A stretch of DNA of 11,069 nucleotides from Clostridia bacterium (GTDB lineage Bacteria; Bacillota_A; Clostridia; Oscillospirales; CAG-272), in NCBI GenBank assembly GCA_017395725.1, contig JAFQOB010000295.1, positions 1 to 11,069 on the forward strand, written 5' to 3'. Made by a program: the position numbers and the translations under genes. How positions within the stretch are numbered: position 1 is the stretch's first letter; every line of letters begins with the position of its first letter. The notes below the pieces were generated by a model. It was not told the origin of the DNA. It did no database searches and saw only the letters and a list, made by a program, of their open reading frames with translations. Below, in pieces: positions 1 through 7,249 of this stretch.

Positions 1-1
1 A

Positions 2-244
2 TCCAAGGATTATTTGTCAAAAGATGACAGGGTTTTGATTATAGACGATTTTCTTGCAGACGGAAATGCGGCTAAGGGGCTTATTGGTATAGTTGAAGCT
101 TCGGGGGCTGAGGTCGTCGGTATAGGAATCGTTGTCGAAAAAGGTTTTCAGCCCGGAGGCGAACTTCTTCGCAGTAAGGGAATAAAAGTGGAATCTTTAG
201 CTATTATTGACAGTATTGACGGAAATACCATAACTTTTAGATAA
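2..244 (+). CDS. xpt: Xanthine phosphoribosyltransferase, C-terminal part (5' truncated)
   Basis: The gene is cut by the window edge; about 80 C-terminal residues remain, starting [21 protein letters not shown]. Xpt is a cytosolic purine-salvage enzyme that converts xanthine and PRPP to XMP. The visible [13 protein letters not shown] stretch is the family's PRPP-binding loop (two acidic residues followed by a small-residue turn), and the following [17 protein letters not shown] and [13 protein letters not shown] segments match the end of Xpt enzymes as I know them. It stops with TAA at 242-244. A purine riboswitch often precedes xpt in Firmicutes, but that region lies outside the window. The importer gene begins 61 bp downstream on the same strand, which suggests co-transcription or shared regulation and points to purines as the transported class. 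Assignment to Xpt rather than a related adenine phosphoribosyltransferase rests on the C-terminal match only. Confidence 0.88.
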   Translation, partial: SKDYLSKDDRVLIIDDFLADGNAAKGLIGIVEASGAEVVGIGIVVEKGFQPGGELLRSKGIKVESLAIIDSIDGNTITFR

Positions 245-247
245 CCG

Positions 248-262
248 GTATGATTATCATAC
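248..262. promoter_or_regulatory. Short palindrome between xpt and the BMP lipoprotein gene
   Basis: GTATGATTATCATAC is a perfect inverted repeat with 6-bp arms and a TTA centre, 3 bp after the xpt stop codon. A TATAAT hexamer follows at 268-273, but I find no acceptable -35 box 16-18 bp upstream of it. The palindrome could be a repressor operator overlapping a weak promoter or a minor RNA hairpin. The stem is AU-rich and no clean T-run follows directly, so it is not a convincing terminator. Function is unknown. Confidence 0.3.
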
Positions 263-305
263 TTGATTATAATTATATTTTATTTTTAAAAGGAGAGAAT
301 CCAAA

Positions 306-1475
306 ATGAAAAAGTTTCTTTCAATTCTTTTGGCAGTGCTTCTCATTGCAGTTTCTTTGGTTTGTTTTGCATCTTGCGGCAACGAATCCGAGAATGAAGG
401 CGGCGAGGGCAAATTCAAGGTAGGCGTAATTCACATCGGCGACCCTGCTGACGGTTCCGGTTATTCCTACACACACGATTTAGGTATCGTTGAAATGCAG
501 AAGGCTCTCAACCTTGCTGACGACCAGATCGTTCGTAAGCTCAACATCGCTGACGATGATGAATCTGCAATCAGAGAATCTATTGAAGCTTGTATTTCCG
601 AAGGCTGTAAGATCATCTTTACAACAAGCTACGGTTATATGGACACAACAGAAGCTCTTGCAAAAGAACATCCCAACGTAATCTTCTCACACGGTACAGG
701 TTACAAGAGCAATGAGACAAACTTTAACAACTACTTTGGTAGAATTTATCAGGCTCGTTACCTTTCCGGTATCGCTGCAGGTCTTAAGACAAAGTCTAAC
801 AAGATCGGTTACGTAGCAGCTTACGGTACAGAACTTGCTGAAACATGCAGTGGTATTAACGCATTTGCACTTGGTGTACAGTCTGTTAATCCCGATGCAG
901 AAGTTTACGTTAAGTCTCTTAACAGCTGGTTTGACCCTGCAAACGAAACTGCTTATGCAGAAGCTCTTATCGAGCTCGGTTGTGACGTTATCGCTCAGCA
1001 CTGCGACACAGCTAACCCTCAGATAGCTGCTCAGACAAAGGGCGTATTCGGTTGCGGATACAACTCTGATATGACAAAAGATGCTCCTAAGGCTCACCTT
1101 ACTGCTCCTATCTGGAACTGGGGTGTTTACTACACAGCAGCTACAAAGGCAGCTATGGACGGCACATGGAAAGACTTCGGTAACTACTACGGCAGCTTGG
1201 CTGACGGTCTTGTAGACGTATCTGCTCTTTCTGAAAACTGCGCAGAAAACACAGCTGAATACATTAAGCTCGTTAAGGACCTCTTCAAAGAAGGTACTTG
1301 GGACGTATTCTCAGGCGTTAAGCTTTCTTTCAAGGACGGCGCTATCGTTAAGACTGATGCTGACCTCAAAGACAATGCGGGTAATGTAATCGTTAAAGCA
1401 GGCGGCGCGTCTGTTGAAGATTCTGTTATCACAGGTACAATGAACTACTTCGTAGAAGGCGTATCACTTAAGTAA
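306..1475 (+). CDS. BMP-family substrate-binding lipoprotein of an ABC importer (probable purine nucleoside binding)
   Basis: This 389-residue protein is the extracellular, membrane-anchored binding component of the importer encoded downstream. Residues 1-24 form a lipoprotein signal: a KK start, a hydrophobic core and a CFASC lipobox with Cys24 as the lipidated residue, followed by a short acidic and Gly-rich linker. The mature part begins KVGVIHIGDPADGSGYSYTH, the usual opening of BMP (basic membrane protein/PnrA-like) domains. Later family marks are CDVIAQHCDTANPQ near residue 227, the GVFGCGYNSDM segment and the NWGVYYTAATKAAMDGTWK stretch. A strong AGGAGAG lies 8 bp before ATG 306. Codon choice leans to AAC, TAC, CTT and GCT, as in highly expressed genes, and looks more biased than in the following transporter genes. 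Related BMP proteins bind purine nucleosides, and the adjacent xpt supports that substrate class; the exact ligand is inferred. Confidence 0.92.
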   Translation: MKKFLSILLAVLLIAVSLVCFASCGNESENEGGEGKFKVGVIHIGDPADGSGYSYTHDLGIVEMQKALNLADDQIVRKLNIADDDESAIRESIEACISEGCKIIFTTSYGYMDTTEALAKEHPNVIFSHGTGYKSNETNFNNYFGRIYQARYLSGIAAGLKTKSNKIGYVAAYGTELAETCSGINAFALGVQSVNPDAEVYVKSLNSWFDPANETAYAEALIELGCDVIAQHCDTANPQIAAQTKGVFGCGYNSDMTKDAPKAHLTAPIWNWGVYYTAATKAAMDGTWKDFGNYYGSLADGLVDVSALSENCAENTAEYIKLVKDLFKEGTWDVFSGVKLSFKDGAIVKTDADLKDNAGNVIVKAGGASVEDSVITGTMNYFVEGVSLK

Positions 1476-1491
1476 TTTTAAAAAAACGGTT

Positions 1492-1533
1492 TAAATATGC
1501 TTCTCTTCCTGTGCCGGAGGAGAAGCATATTTA
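1492..1533 (+). promoter_or_regulatory. Strong intercistronic RNA hairpin between binding protein and ATPase-permease genes
   Basis: Bases 1492-1509 pair with 1516-1533 in an 18-bp stem containing one G-U pair, closed by the six-base loop TGTGCC. It lies 16 bp after the stop of the binding-protein gene and 29 bp before the next start codon. The downstream side is A-rich (ATAATAAAAATC), not a T-run, so it is not a standard intrinsic terminator on the plus strand. The likely role is to protect the 3' end of the abundant binding-protein message, or to allow partial termination or processing, so that more binding protein than membrane subunits is made. That is an inference from position and structure. 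Confidence 0.65.
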
Positions 1534-1562
1534 TAATAAAAATCAAAAAAGCAGGAGAAGTT

Positions 1563-4307
1563 ATGGCAGAGGTAACACGCGGCAATGCTGCTATTGAACT
1601 AAAAAATATAAGCAAGACCTTCGGCTCGGTACATGCAAACAAGGGGATAAATCTTTCTGTAAACAAGGGTGAAATATTAGCGCTTTTGGGAGAGAACGGT
1701 TCGGGAAAAACTACCTTAATGAATATGCTGTCGGGAATTTACAAACCCGACGAAGGTGAAATCTACATAAATGGCGAAAAGGTTGTTATTCAATCGCCCG
1801 AGGACTCAAAAAGACTTGGAATAGGTATGGTACACCAGCATTTCAAGCTTGTTGAGAAGTTTTCTGCCGCAGATAATATTCTTATCGGCTCTGACAACGA
1901 AGAGGGCGCAGATAAGTATTTATTAAGAAAAAGCAGATTTAAAAAGATTGGGGATATGAGCCGTAAATTCGGCTTTGATATTGACCCTGAAAAATGCGTA
2001 TGTGATATGGGAGTCAGCGAGAAGCAGACCGTTGAAATATTAAAGGTTCTTTATTACGGAGCAAACGTGCTTATACTTGATGAACCTACGGCTGTGCTTA
2101 CGCTTCAGGAAAAGGATAAGCTTTTCTCCATATTGCGTAAAATGAAAAAAAGCGGCTGTGCTATTATTATAATTACCCATAAGTTAAACGAAGTTCTTGA
2201 AATAAGTGATAGAGTAACCATATTGCGTAAAGGTGAAAGTATCGGAACGGTAAACACTTCCGAGACTAATGCCAAAGAGCTTACCGATATGATGGTGGGC
2301 AGAGCAGTTGAGCTTGCTATTGACAGACCTCAGTGCCGCAAAGAAGAGGTACTGCTTAAATTAGATAGTGTTACCGTGTCGGGCGAGTCGGGACTTAAGG
2401 CTATCGAAGACGTTTCATTTGAATTACACAGCGGAGAAATACTTGGTGTTGCCGGAGTTTCCGGCTGTGGACAGAAGGAGCTTTGCGAGGTTATCGCAGG
2501 TCTTCAAAAGCTTGATAACGGAAAGATAATATATAAAGATACTGAAATCCAAGGCAAATCAACACGTGAAATTATTAACCTCGGTATTAGTATGAGCTTT
2601 GTACCCGAGGACAGACTTGGAATGGGACTTGCAGCATCACTTAGTATTACAGACAATATGATGCTGAAGAATTACAGTAAAACAAAAGGGCCTTTCGTTG
2701 ACCGTAAAAAGACCAGAGAAACGGCTAAGAGGGTTATTAATGAGCTTGAAATCAATACTCCCGGAACTGAAACGGCCGTTAGAAAGCTTTCGGGCGGTAA
2801 CGTACAAAAAGTACTTGTAGGAAGAGAAATAGAGTCTTCTCCTACTGTTATTGTTACTGCATATCCTGTTAGAGGACTTGACATCAACTCTTCATACATT
2901 ATATATGATATTTTGAATGAGCAGAAGAAAAAAGGTGCGGGTGTGCTTTTCGTAGGTGAAGACCTTGACGTTATGCTTGAGCTTTGCGACAGAATAATGG
3001 TACTTTGTCACGGCAAGGTTACGGGAATTCTTGATGCTAAAGATGCAACAAAAGAAAAACTCGGTTTGCTTATGACTAATGCCGTTGAAGCAGAGCAAAA
3101 CGACGAAACCAAGAAAGAGGTCGTTGAAGCGGGCGAGGTTGAGTACGAGTTTAAAGAAAAAACAAACGGAAAGAAGCCTAAAAAGCATAAAGAGCCTTTT
3201 ATACATCTTATTAAGAGGGATACGCTTCCGCTTTGGAAGACATCTTCTATATACTTCGCCGCAGTAATGATTGCGCTTTTGATAGGCGGTATTTTCGTTA
3301 TAATGAACGGTGCAAACCCGATCAGCTATTATTCCAATATTCTTGTGGGTTGTTTTAAAAACTCCATAAACCTTAACGGTCTTATAAGGCAGATAATACC
3401 TTTGACGATTACGTCTCTTGGTATAGCGTTTGCATTTAAGATGAAGTTCTGGAACGTAGGCGGAGAAGGGCAGTTTATTGCCGGAGCGATTTCTGCGGCT
3501 GCCATAGCGCATTTGTTCAGAGGAACCGATACATCAAGCATAATCGTTCTTTTGTGTATGTTTGTTGCAGGTGCTTTGGGCGGCGGTTTGATCGGTCTTA
3601 TCCCCGCATTGCTTAAAGTTAAGTTTGGCACAAACGAAACGCTTCTCACATTGATGCTAAACTATATTGTACTTTATTTCTTCATCTTCTTGAAGAAAAC
3701 GCGTTATTTCGGTCAGTTGAACAACGGTGTTCCCAATAACAGAGACTTTGCGGCATTGGAAGAAAACGCTCATTTGCCTCAGATAACTTTTGCCAACGGT
3801 ATTAGATTTGACGTTTCATTGATAATTGCATTGATTCTTGTTGTCGTATGCTTTATTTACTTCAAGAAGACTAAGCAAGGCTATGAAATATCAATAGTAG
3901 GCGACAGCGTAAATACTGCAAAGTATGCGGGAATGAACGTGCCTAAAATAATTATAAGAACTATGTTCTTGAGCGCGGCTGTAATAGGTATCGCCGGAAT
4001 GTTCCAGGTATCCGGTATTGCAACCTCATACAGATTGAGTACAGGTATAACAAGCGGTGTGGGCTGGACTGGTGTAATCGTTGCATGGCTTTCGAAGCTT
4101 AACCCCATCGGTATTTTGGTTACTTCCGTGCTTATGTGTATTCTATCTAAAGGCTCAAGCGTTGCAGAAAGTGCGTTTAACATATCTCCTGCTGTATCGT
4201 CAATTTTGCAAGGTATAATTCTGTTTACGGTTCTTGCGGCAGATTTCTTTATAAATTACAGATTCGTATTTAACTTTAATAATAAAACTGAGGGAGGTAA
4301 AAAATGA
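1563..4307 (+). CDS. Fused ABC importer subunit: double ATPase plus permease (BMP/nucleoside type)
   Basis: This 914-residue protein joins two subunits that are normally separate. Residues 1-500 are a tandem ATPase of the nucleoside/sugar importer type. NBD1 has Walker A GENGSGKT (43-50), Q-loop VHQHF (90-94), Walker B VLILDEP (169-175) and H-loop His206, but a degenerate signature (MGVSEKQ). NBD2 has a degenerate P-loop (GVSGCGQK, 298-305) and an intact LSGGN signature (409-413). Only one composite ATP site therefore looks fully equipped, as is usual in this family. A charged linker (about 508-548) leads to a permease domain (about 560-905) with several hydrophobic segments and the family motif NVGGEGQ (631-637). 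I chose ATG 1563 because GCAGGAG precedes it and a start at 1497 would lie inside the hairpin. The frame is open across the junction. The gene overlaps the next by ATGA. The products should energise and form half of the membrane channel. Confidence 0.9.
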   Translation: MAEVTRGNAAIELKNISKTFGSVHANKGINLSVNKGEILALLGENGSGKTTLMNMLSGIYKPDEGEIYINGEKVVIQSPEDSKRLGIGMVHQHFKLVEKFSAADNILIGSDNEEGADKYLLRKSRFKKIGDMSRKFGFDIDPEKCVCDMGVSEKQTVEILKVLYYGANVLILDEPTAVLTLQEKDKLFSILRKMKKSGCAIIIITHKLNEVLEISDRVTILRKGESIGTVNTSETNAKELTDMMVGRAVELAIDRPQCRKEEVLLKLDSVTVSGESGLKAIEDVSFELHSGEILGVAGVSGCGQKELCEVIAGLQKLDNGKIIYKDTEIQGKSTREIINLGISMSFVPEDRLGMGLAASLSITDNMMLKNYSKTKGPFVDRKKTRETAKRVINELEINTPGTETAVRKLSGGNVQKVLVGREIESSPTVIVTAYPVRGLDINSSYIIYDILNEQKKKGAGVLFVGEDLDVMLELCDRIMVLCHGKVTGILDAKDATKEKLGLLMTNAVEAEQNDETKKEVVEAGEVEYEFKEKTNGKKPKKHKEPFIHLIKRDTLPLWKTSSIYFAAVMIALLIGGIFVIMNGANPISYYSNILVGCFKNSINLNGLIRQIIPLTITSLGIAFAFKMKFWNVGGEGQFIAGAISAAAIAHLFRGTDTSSIIVLLCMFVAGALGGGLIGLIPALLKVKFGTNETLLTLMLNYIVLYFFIFLKKTRYFGQLNNGVPNNRDFAALEENAHLPQITFANGIRFDVSLIIALILVVVCFIYFKKTKQGYEISIVGDSVNTAKYAGMNVPKIIIRTMFLSAAVIGIAGMFQVSGIATSYRLSTGITSGVGWTGVIVAWLSKLNPIGILVTSVLMCILSKGSSVAESAFNISPAVSSILQGIILFTVLAADFFINYRFVFNFNNKTEGGKK

Positions 4308-5290
4308 ACACTATAATTAAATTTCTTTTTTACTCCATCAGAATGGGCGTACCGCTTTTGTTTGGTACCACAGGTGAAATAGTTTCCGAGAAGTCTGGTA
4401 GCTTAAACCTCGGTGTAGAAGGTCTTATGGCTATGGGGGCTATCGGCGGATATTATTTCGGTTGCAAGACTAACAGTATGTTGGTTGCGATTTTAGCCGC
4501 CTTCTTGTGCGCGGCATTGGGGGGACTTGTATATTCGTTCCTTACTATTACATTTCAGGCAAACCAAAATGTAACCGGTCTTACTTTGACCATATTCGGT
4601 GTAGGTGTTTACGAGTTTATCGGTAGGTCTTTAACAAGCGGCGGGAAATATCCCGTTATGGACGATGCTTCTCAAATGGTGTTTATGAAGTCGGATATAG
4701 GTATCCCCGTGCTTCGTGATATTCCATACATTGGAACTCTGTTGTTCTCGTATAATATAATGGTTTATATATCTGTTTTGGTGGCTGTAGTACTTTGGGT
4801 CTACATTACAAAAACCAAAACCGGATTGAAGCTTCGGGCAACAGGTGAAAACTACGGCGCGGCTGACGCTTGCGGTGTAAACGTTTCACTCTACCGTTAT
4901 ATGCATACTGTATGCGGTGCGGGTATAACGGGTCTTGGCGGTCTTTACCTCGGTGTTGTTATAAACGGCGGTGCTTGGAACGAAAGCTGGATAAACGGTA
5001 TGGGTTGGATTTCTGTTGCATTGGTTATCTTTGCAAAGTGGAATCCTGCGAAAGCTATTTTCGGTTCATTCCTCTTCGGTGCATTAACTGTATTGCAGTC
5101 GTGGAAGGGTAACCTTAAAGAAGCGTTTCCCGGTGTTCTCGGTTGGGTTGATATAATTCCAAATGAGTTCTATCAGATGCTTCCGTTCGTTATAACCTTT
5201 ATTGTTCTTGTAGTATCTTCTATAAGAGACAAAGGCAGAGGCGATCAACCTACTTGTTGTGGTATAAACTACTACAGAGAAGAAAGATAA
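4304..5290 (+). CDS. ABC importer permease subunit (BMP/nucleoside type, second permease)
   Basis: A 328-residue, strongly hydrophobic membrane protein that should pair with the permease half of the preceding fusion protein to form the transport channel. The N-terminal part carries the family signature GTTGEIVSEKSGSLNLGVEG (residues about 21-40), which matches the second permease of BMP importers (YufQ/NupC-like), where a GxxSExxGxxNxxxEG pattern is typical. Multiple transmembrane stretches follow, with a short basic loop KTKTGLKLRATGEN near residue 170, the likely cytoplasmic coupling loop that contacts the ATPase. Its ATG overlaps the stop of the previous gene (ATGA), and GAGGGAGGT lies just upstream, so translation is probably coupled. 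It is the last gene of the transport unit, followed by a hairpin terminator within 10 bp. The length is normal for the family. Confidence 0.92.
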   Translation: MNTIIKFLFYSIRMGVPLLFGTTGEIVSEKSGSLNLGVEGLMAMGAIGGYYFGCKTNSMLVAILAAFLCAALGGLVYSFLTITFQANQNVTGLTLTIFGVGVYEFIGRSLTSGGKYPVMDDASQMVFMKSDIGIPVLRDIPYIGTLLFSYNIMVYISVLVAVVLWVYITKTKTGLKLRATGENYGAADACGVNVSLYRYMHTVCGAGITGLGGLYLGVVINGGAWNESWINGMGWISVALVIFAKWNPAKAIFGSFLFGALTVLQSWKGNLKEAFPGVLGWVDIIPNEFYQMLPFVITFIVLVVSSIRDKGRGDQPTCCGINYYREER

Positions 5291-5296
5291 AAAATT

Positions 5297-5337
5297 AGTG
5301 CACATAAGATTTAAACTTATGTGCACTTTGTTTTTTA
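5297..5337. terminator. Bidirectional intrinsic terminator between convergent operons
   Basis: AGTGCACATAAG (5297-5308) and CTTATGTGCACT (5316-5327) form a perfect 12-bp stem with a seven-base loop. On the plus strand it is followed by TTGTTTTTTATT. On the minus strand it is followed by AATTTTTTATC. It starts 7 bp after the permease stop and ends 16 bp before the last codon of the minus-strand GH20 gene, so one hairpin can end both transcripts. Confidence 0.9.
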
Positions 5338-5342
5338 TTAAA

Positions 5343-7235
5343 TTATGCTTCGGGAGCGATTCTTGAGGGAGAAACGATCTTGCCGTAGAAGTTCATATAC
5401 TGAATAGGACCGTCGAGACCGTGAAGAGGAAGTCTCGTTTCTTCAAGCTCTTCGATTCTATCCATTTCACCGTTAAGATACTGTGTAACTTCGATTATTG
5501 CACTATTGATTCTGCCCACGAGGGAAGCGTAACGCATATCCATAACATCCCAACCGAATGCCTTGTAAATCTTGAACCAATTTGTTCTGTGACATTCCCA
5601 AAGGTCATTAACTCTGTTGATAAGGTCGGGTAATTCAACCTCAGCAAAGTTCTTGAGAGCAGCTTTGTCGTTTGCCTTATATGCTGCAGTCAAACGAAGT
5701 CCCATCTGCGATTTCTTTGCAAGTACGTTTGCTGCGTAATAGCTGAATTCAATTACATCGTCATACTTGCCGTTTCTGCCGATAGCGGCTTTCAGTTCTT
5801 CTGCAAGTTTTTCATAGTGTTTGTCAAGCTCAACGCCTTCGATGTTCTTATCTGCAAGACCTGTCAGGATATCTTGCCACATAAGATATTTTGAGGGGTT
5901 GTATCTTGAAGAGTCAACCATATGCAACATATCGGGGGTTCTGTCAAGGCGTTCAAGAAGAGCAAAGTCTTCAACGTTTGCACCGCAGATAAACTTGAAT
6001 CTCTTTGCAAACTTATCGTAATCAATTTCTTTTGCATAGCCGTGTTCAGCGTAAAGCTGACAGCCTATGAGAGTAGTTGTAAGGAGACACTCGGTACCGT
6101 TATCACCCCAAGTTGTCATAAATACTTTATTTATGCCCTTATTCTTACAAGCATTAAGAGCACATTCGGTAGATACCTTTGTTTTGTTCCAAGCAAGGCT
6201 ATAACCGACCCATGTCCAAATACCGCCTGCAAAAATAACGTTATCACTAAGCTGTTGATGTGTAGGAATAGCTTTTTCATATTCTTCTTGTGTTATCTTA
6301 TAGTAATCCCAATATATGCAAGCCATATTCTTTGGAACCATATCAAGTGTAGACTGAGGGAAAACTACGTCAGGCTGATAATATTTCTTGTTACCAACCG
6401 TACGGAAGAACATATCGTCCCACATCATAGGCTCAAGACCGAGGTCATCTACAATTTCCATAACCTTTGCCAAATGTTCCTGCATAATCTCATTAGCGGG
6501 TTTGTAGCCAAAATGGTCAATATATTTACCGCGACCGAGCTTCCAAGCTTCGTCCATACCGATATGGATCTTCTTTGTTCTGAAGGGGCGGGAAGCGGCT
6601 GTTATAATATCTCTTACGAATTTGTACGTTTCCGGTTTGCCGACGAGCAAACACTCTTCGTAATCTCTGATGTTGTAGAAGCACTTCCAACGGAGAGTGT
6701 CGGGCATATGTGCGAGAGTCTGAATACAAGGAATCATTTCAATTCCAAGGTCGTATGCATAGTCGTCAAGCTCTCTCATTTCTTCTTCGGAGTATCTTGC
6801 TCTCATGTATCCAAAGTAAGGCTGTTCTTTTACTTCAAAGGTATCTTCTGCATAAAGCATAAGCGTGTTAAGTCCCATAAGAGACAACTGCTTGATTACT
6901 TCTTTTAAAGTTTTTACGTTAAACGCCGCGTTACCTTGTGCAACGTCAAACATAGGACCGTTCATTTCAAACTGAGGAACTTCTTCAAGCTTAAAGCTTT
7001 CTTCACCGTCGGTGATATGTTCAACAGCAAGACCGAATGCTCTGAAAAAGTGGCATTTTTCAGCGTAAACGATTGTACCTTTTTTGTTATCTAAAGTAAC
7101 AACAAGGTTACATCCGCCCTTTTGAGTAACGGTAAATTCGTAACCGCCGTCTCCGAGTGTTACACCCATATAATCGGCAAGAATACCGACACCGGTGTTA
7201 AGCTCTTCTTTGAGCCCGAGAAATTTGATGTTCAT
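5343..7235 (-). CDS. GH20-family beta-N-acetylhexosaminidase (GH20C-like, cytoplasmic), copy 1
   Basis: This 630-residue exo-glycosidase should remove terminal beta-linked GlcNAc or GalNAc. Residues 1-90 resemble a small N-terminal alpha/beta domain, about 91-400 the catalytic TIM barrel and about 430-630 a helical C-terminal region. HIGMDEAW (224-231) holds the GH20 pair: Asp228, which orients the substrate acetamido group, and Glu229, the acid/base. Other barrel marks are QPYFGYMR (138-145), IPCIQTLAHM (168-177), MMWDDMFF (270-277), GGIWTW (337-342) and TTWGDNGTE (374-382). From memory, these match the intracellular pneumococcal hexosaminidase GH20C closely. There is no signal peptide, so it should act in the cytosol on imported oligosaccharides. 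The start ATG at 7235 is preceded by AAAAGGAG, and it lies only 14 bp after the stop of its paralogue, so the two form an operon. Exact substrate is not readable from sequence. Confidence 0.9.
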   Translation of the reverse strand: MNIKFLGLKEELNTGVGILADYMGVTLGDGGYEFTVTQKGGCNLVVTLDNKKGTIVYAEKCHFFRAFGLAVEHITDGEESFKLEEVPQFEMNGPMFDVAQGNAAFNVKTLKEVIKQLSLMGLNTLMLYAEDTFEVKEQPYFGYMRARYSEEEMRELDDYAYDLGIEMIPCIQTLAHMPDTLRWKCFYNIRDYEECLLVGKPETYKFVRDIITAASRPFRTKKIHIGMDEAWKLGRGKYIDHFGYKPANEIMQEHLAKVMEIVDDLGLEPMMWDDMFFRTVGNKKYYQPDVVFPQSTLDMVPKNMACIYWDYYKITQEEYEKAIPTHQQLSDNVIFAGGIWTWVGYSLAWNKTKVSTECALNACKNKGINKVFMTTWGDNGTECLLTTTLIGCQLYAEHGYAKEIDYDKFAKRFKFICGANVEDFALLERLDRTPDMLHMVDSSRYNPSKYLMWQDILTGLADKNIEGVELDKHYEKLAEELKAAIGRNGKYDDVIEFSYYAANVLAKKSQMGLRLTAAYKANDKAALKNFAEVELPDLINRVNDLWECHRTNWFKIYKAFGWDVMDMRYASLVGRINSAIIEVTQYLNGEMDRIEELEETRLPLHGLDGPIQYMNFYGKIVSPSRIAPEA

Positions 7236-7249
7236 AGTGTGTTCTCCTT

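Noticed and set aside
245..305. Possible purine riboswitch ahead of the importer
   Set aside because: The gap is too short and lacks the paired helices and conserved core of a guanine/adenine riboswitch; if one exists it would be upstream of xpt, outside the window.
1497..1562. Upstream ATG extension of the ATPase-permease gene
   Set aside because: The extra 22 residues would be encoded by the hairpin itself and are not ATPase-like; ATG 1563 has a good ribosome binding site and begins directly before the conserved NBD start.
2892..3512. Minus-strand open frame of 206 codons
   Set aside because: It is antisense to the ATPase-permease fusion gene and rich in Tyr, Arg and Cys runs typical of a reverse-frame shadow.
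5922..6908. Long plus-strand open frame of 328 codons
   Set aside because: It lies entirely antisense to the GH20 copy 1 gene, has no matching ribosome binding site and reads as Cys/Phe/Ile-rich low-information protein; it is a shadow of the real gene.
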